5,604 nt of DNA, from assembly GCA_017882025.1 (NCBI GenBank), contig JADGQG010000126.1, positions 1 to 5,604 of the forward strand. The letters are read 5' to 3'. The first letter of the stretch is position 1. Each line of letters opens with the position of its first letter. The translations under genes and the position numbers were made by a program. A model generated the notes under the pieces. The model did not search any database, was not told the origin of the DNA, and saw only the letters and a program-made list of their open reading frames with translations. Source of the DNA: Chloroflexota bacterium (GTDB taxonomy: Bacteria; Chloroflexota; Limnocylindria; Limnocylindrales; CSP1-4). This document shows, one piece after another, positions 5,458-5,604 of the stretch.

Positions 5458-5604
5458 ATGGTATTGCAGGCCGCGCCGCAGGTGGAGGGCACCGGGTCCC
5501 CGCCGGCGATCCGCGCCCTCGGGCTCGTCAAGTCGTTCGGGGCGCTGCGGGCCGTGGACGACATCACCTTCGACCTCGCGCCCGGCCGGATCTACGGCCT
5601 CCTC
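5458..5604 (+). CDS. ABC transporter ATP-binding protein, N-terminal 49 codons only
   Basis: Start of a cytoplasmic ATPase subunit that powers an ABC transporter. After ~17 variable residues the sequence AIRALGLVKSFGALRAVDDITFDLAPGRIYGLL is the classic first beta-sheet block of these ATPases, including the aromatic A-loop region (KSFG, where Phe replaces the more usual Tyr). The window ends at GLL, immediately before the expected Walker A (GPNGAGKTT). The wording resembles ABC-2-type exporter ATPases (drug, Nat or lipid exporters), but too little is present to name a substrate. The ATG at 5458 is supported by AGGGGAAGG upstream. It is divergent from the methyltransferase; the permease is expected downstream, outside the window. 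Confidence 0.88.
   Translation, partial: MVLQAAPQVEGTGSPPAIRALGLVKSFGALRAVDDITFDLAPGRIYGLL

Overview
This is a very GC-rich window with dense coding and GTG or ATG starts. It looks like a high-GC, non-proteobacterial soil or environmental bacterium. Actinomycetota fits, as does a high-GC Chloroflexota lineage. The guess rests on base composition, on the HtrA form (long cytoplasmic Pro/Ala-rich N-terminus plus one membrane anchor) and on the CTC/TL5-type L25. It is an inference, not a taxonomic assignment.

Left two-thirds (1-3509, minus strand): three co-directional genes, read from right to left. They are an OmpR/PhoB-type response regulator (3509-2811), a two-transmembrane HAMP histidine kinase (2782-1172) and a membrane-anchored HtrA/DegP-family serine protease (1079 to beyond the left edge). 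Gaps are 28 and 92 bases. The order regulator-kinase-HtrA matches known envelope-stress loci (mprAB-pepD of mycobacteria; CssRS, which controls htrA in Bacillus). The likely job is to sense damaged exported protein or envelope stress and raise periplasmic/extracytoplasmic protease activity.

Middle (3510-4283): a 135-base divergent intergenic region carries a perfect 12-bp palindrome at its exact centre. It is followed by a plus-strand gene for ribosomal protein L25 (CTC/TL5 type), which has a strong ribosome binding site and a GTG start.

Right (4284-5604): a class I SAM-dependent methyltransferase on the minus strand converges on L25, with only 8 bases between stop codons. About 305 non-coding bases then separate it from a divergent, plus-strand ABC-transporter ATPase that is cut by the right edge just before its Walker A motif. 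This intergenic region holds a 20-bp near-perfect palindrome, the window's most AT-rich patch with a -10-like hexamer, and a 7-bp-stem hairpin just upstream of the ABC gene's ribosome binding site.

All recognisable genes belong to known families. I see no tRNA, rRNA, CRISPR, insertion sequence or clearly novel multi-gene system. The items most worth following up are the kinase's unassigned sensor domain and the dyad symmetry elements in the two divergent intergenic regions.
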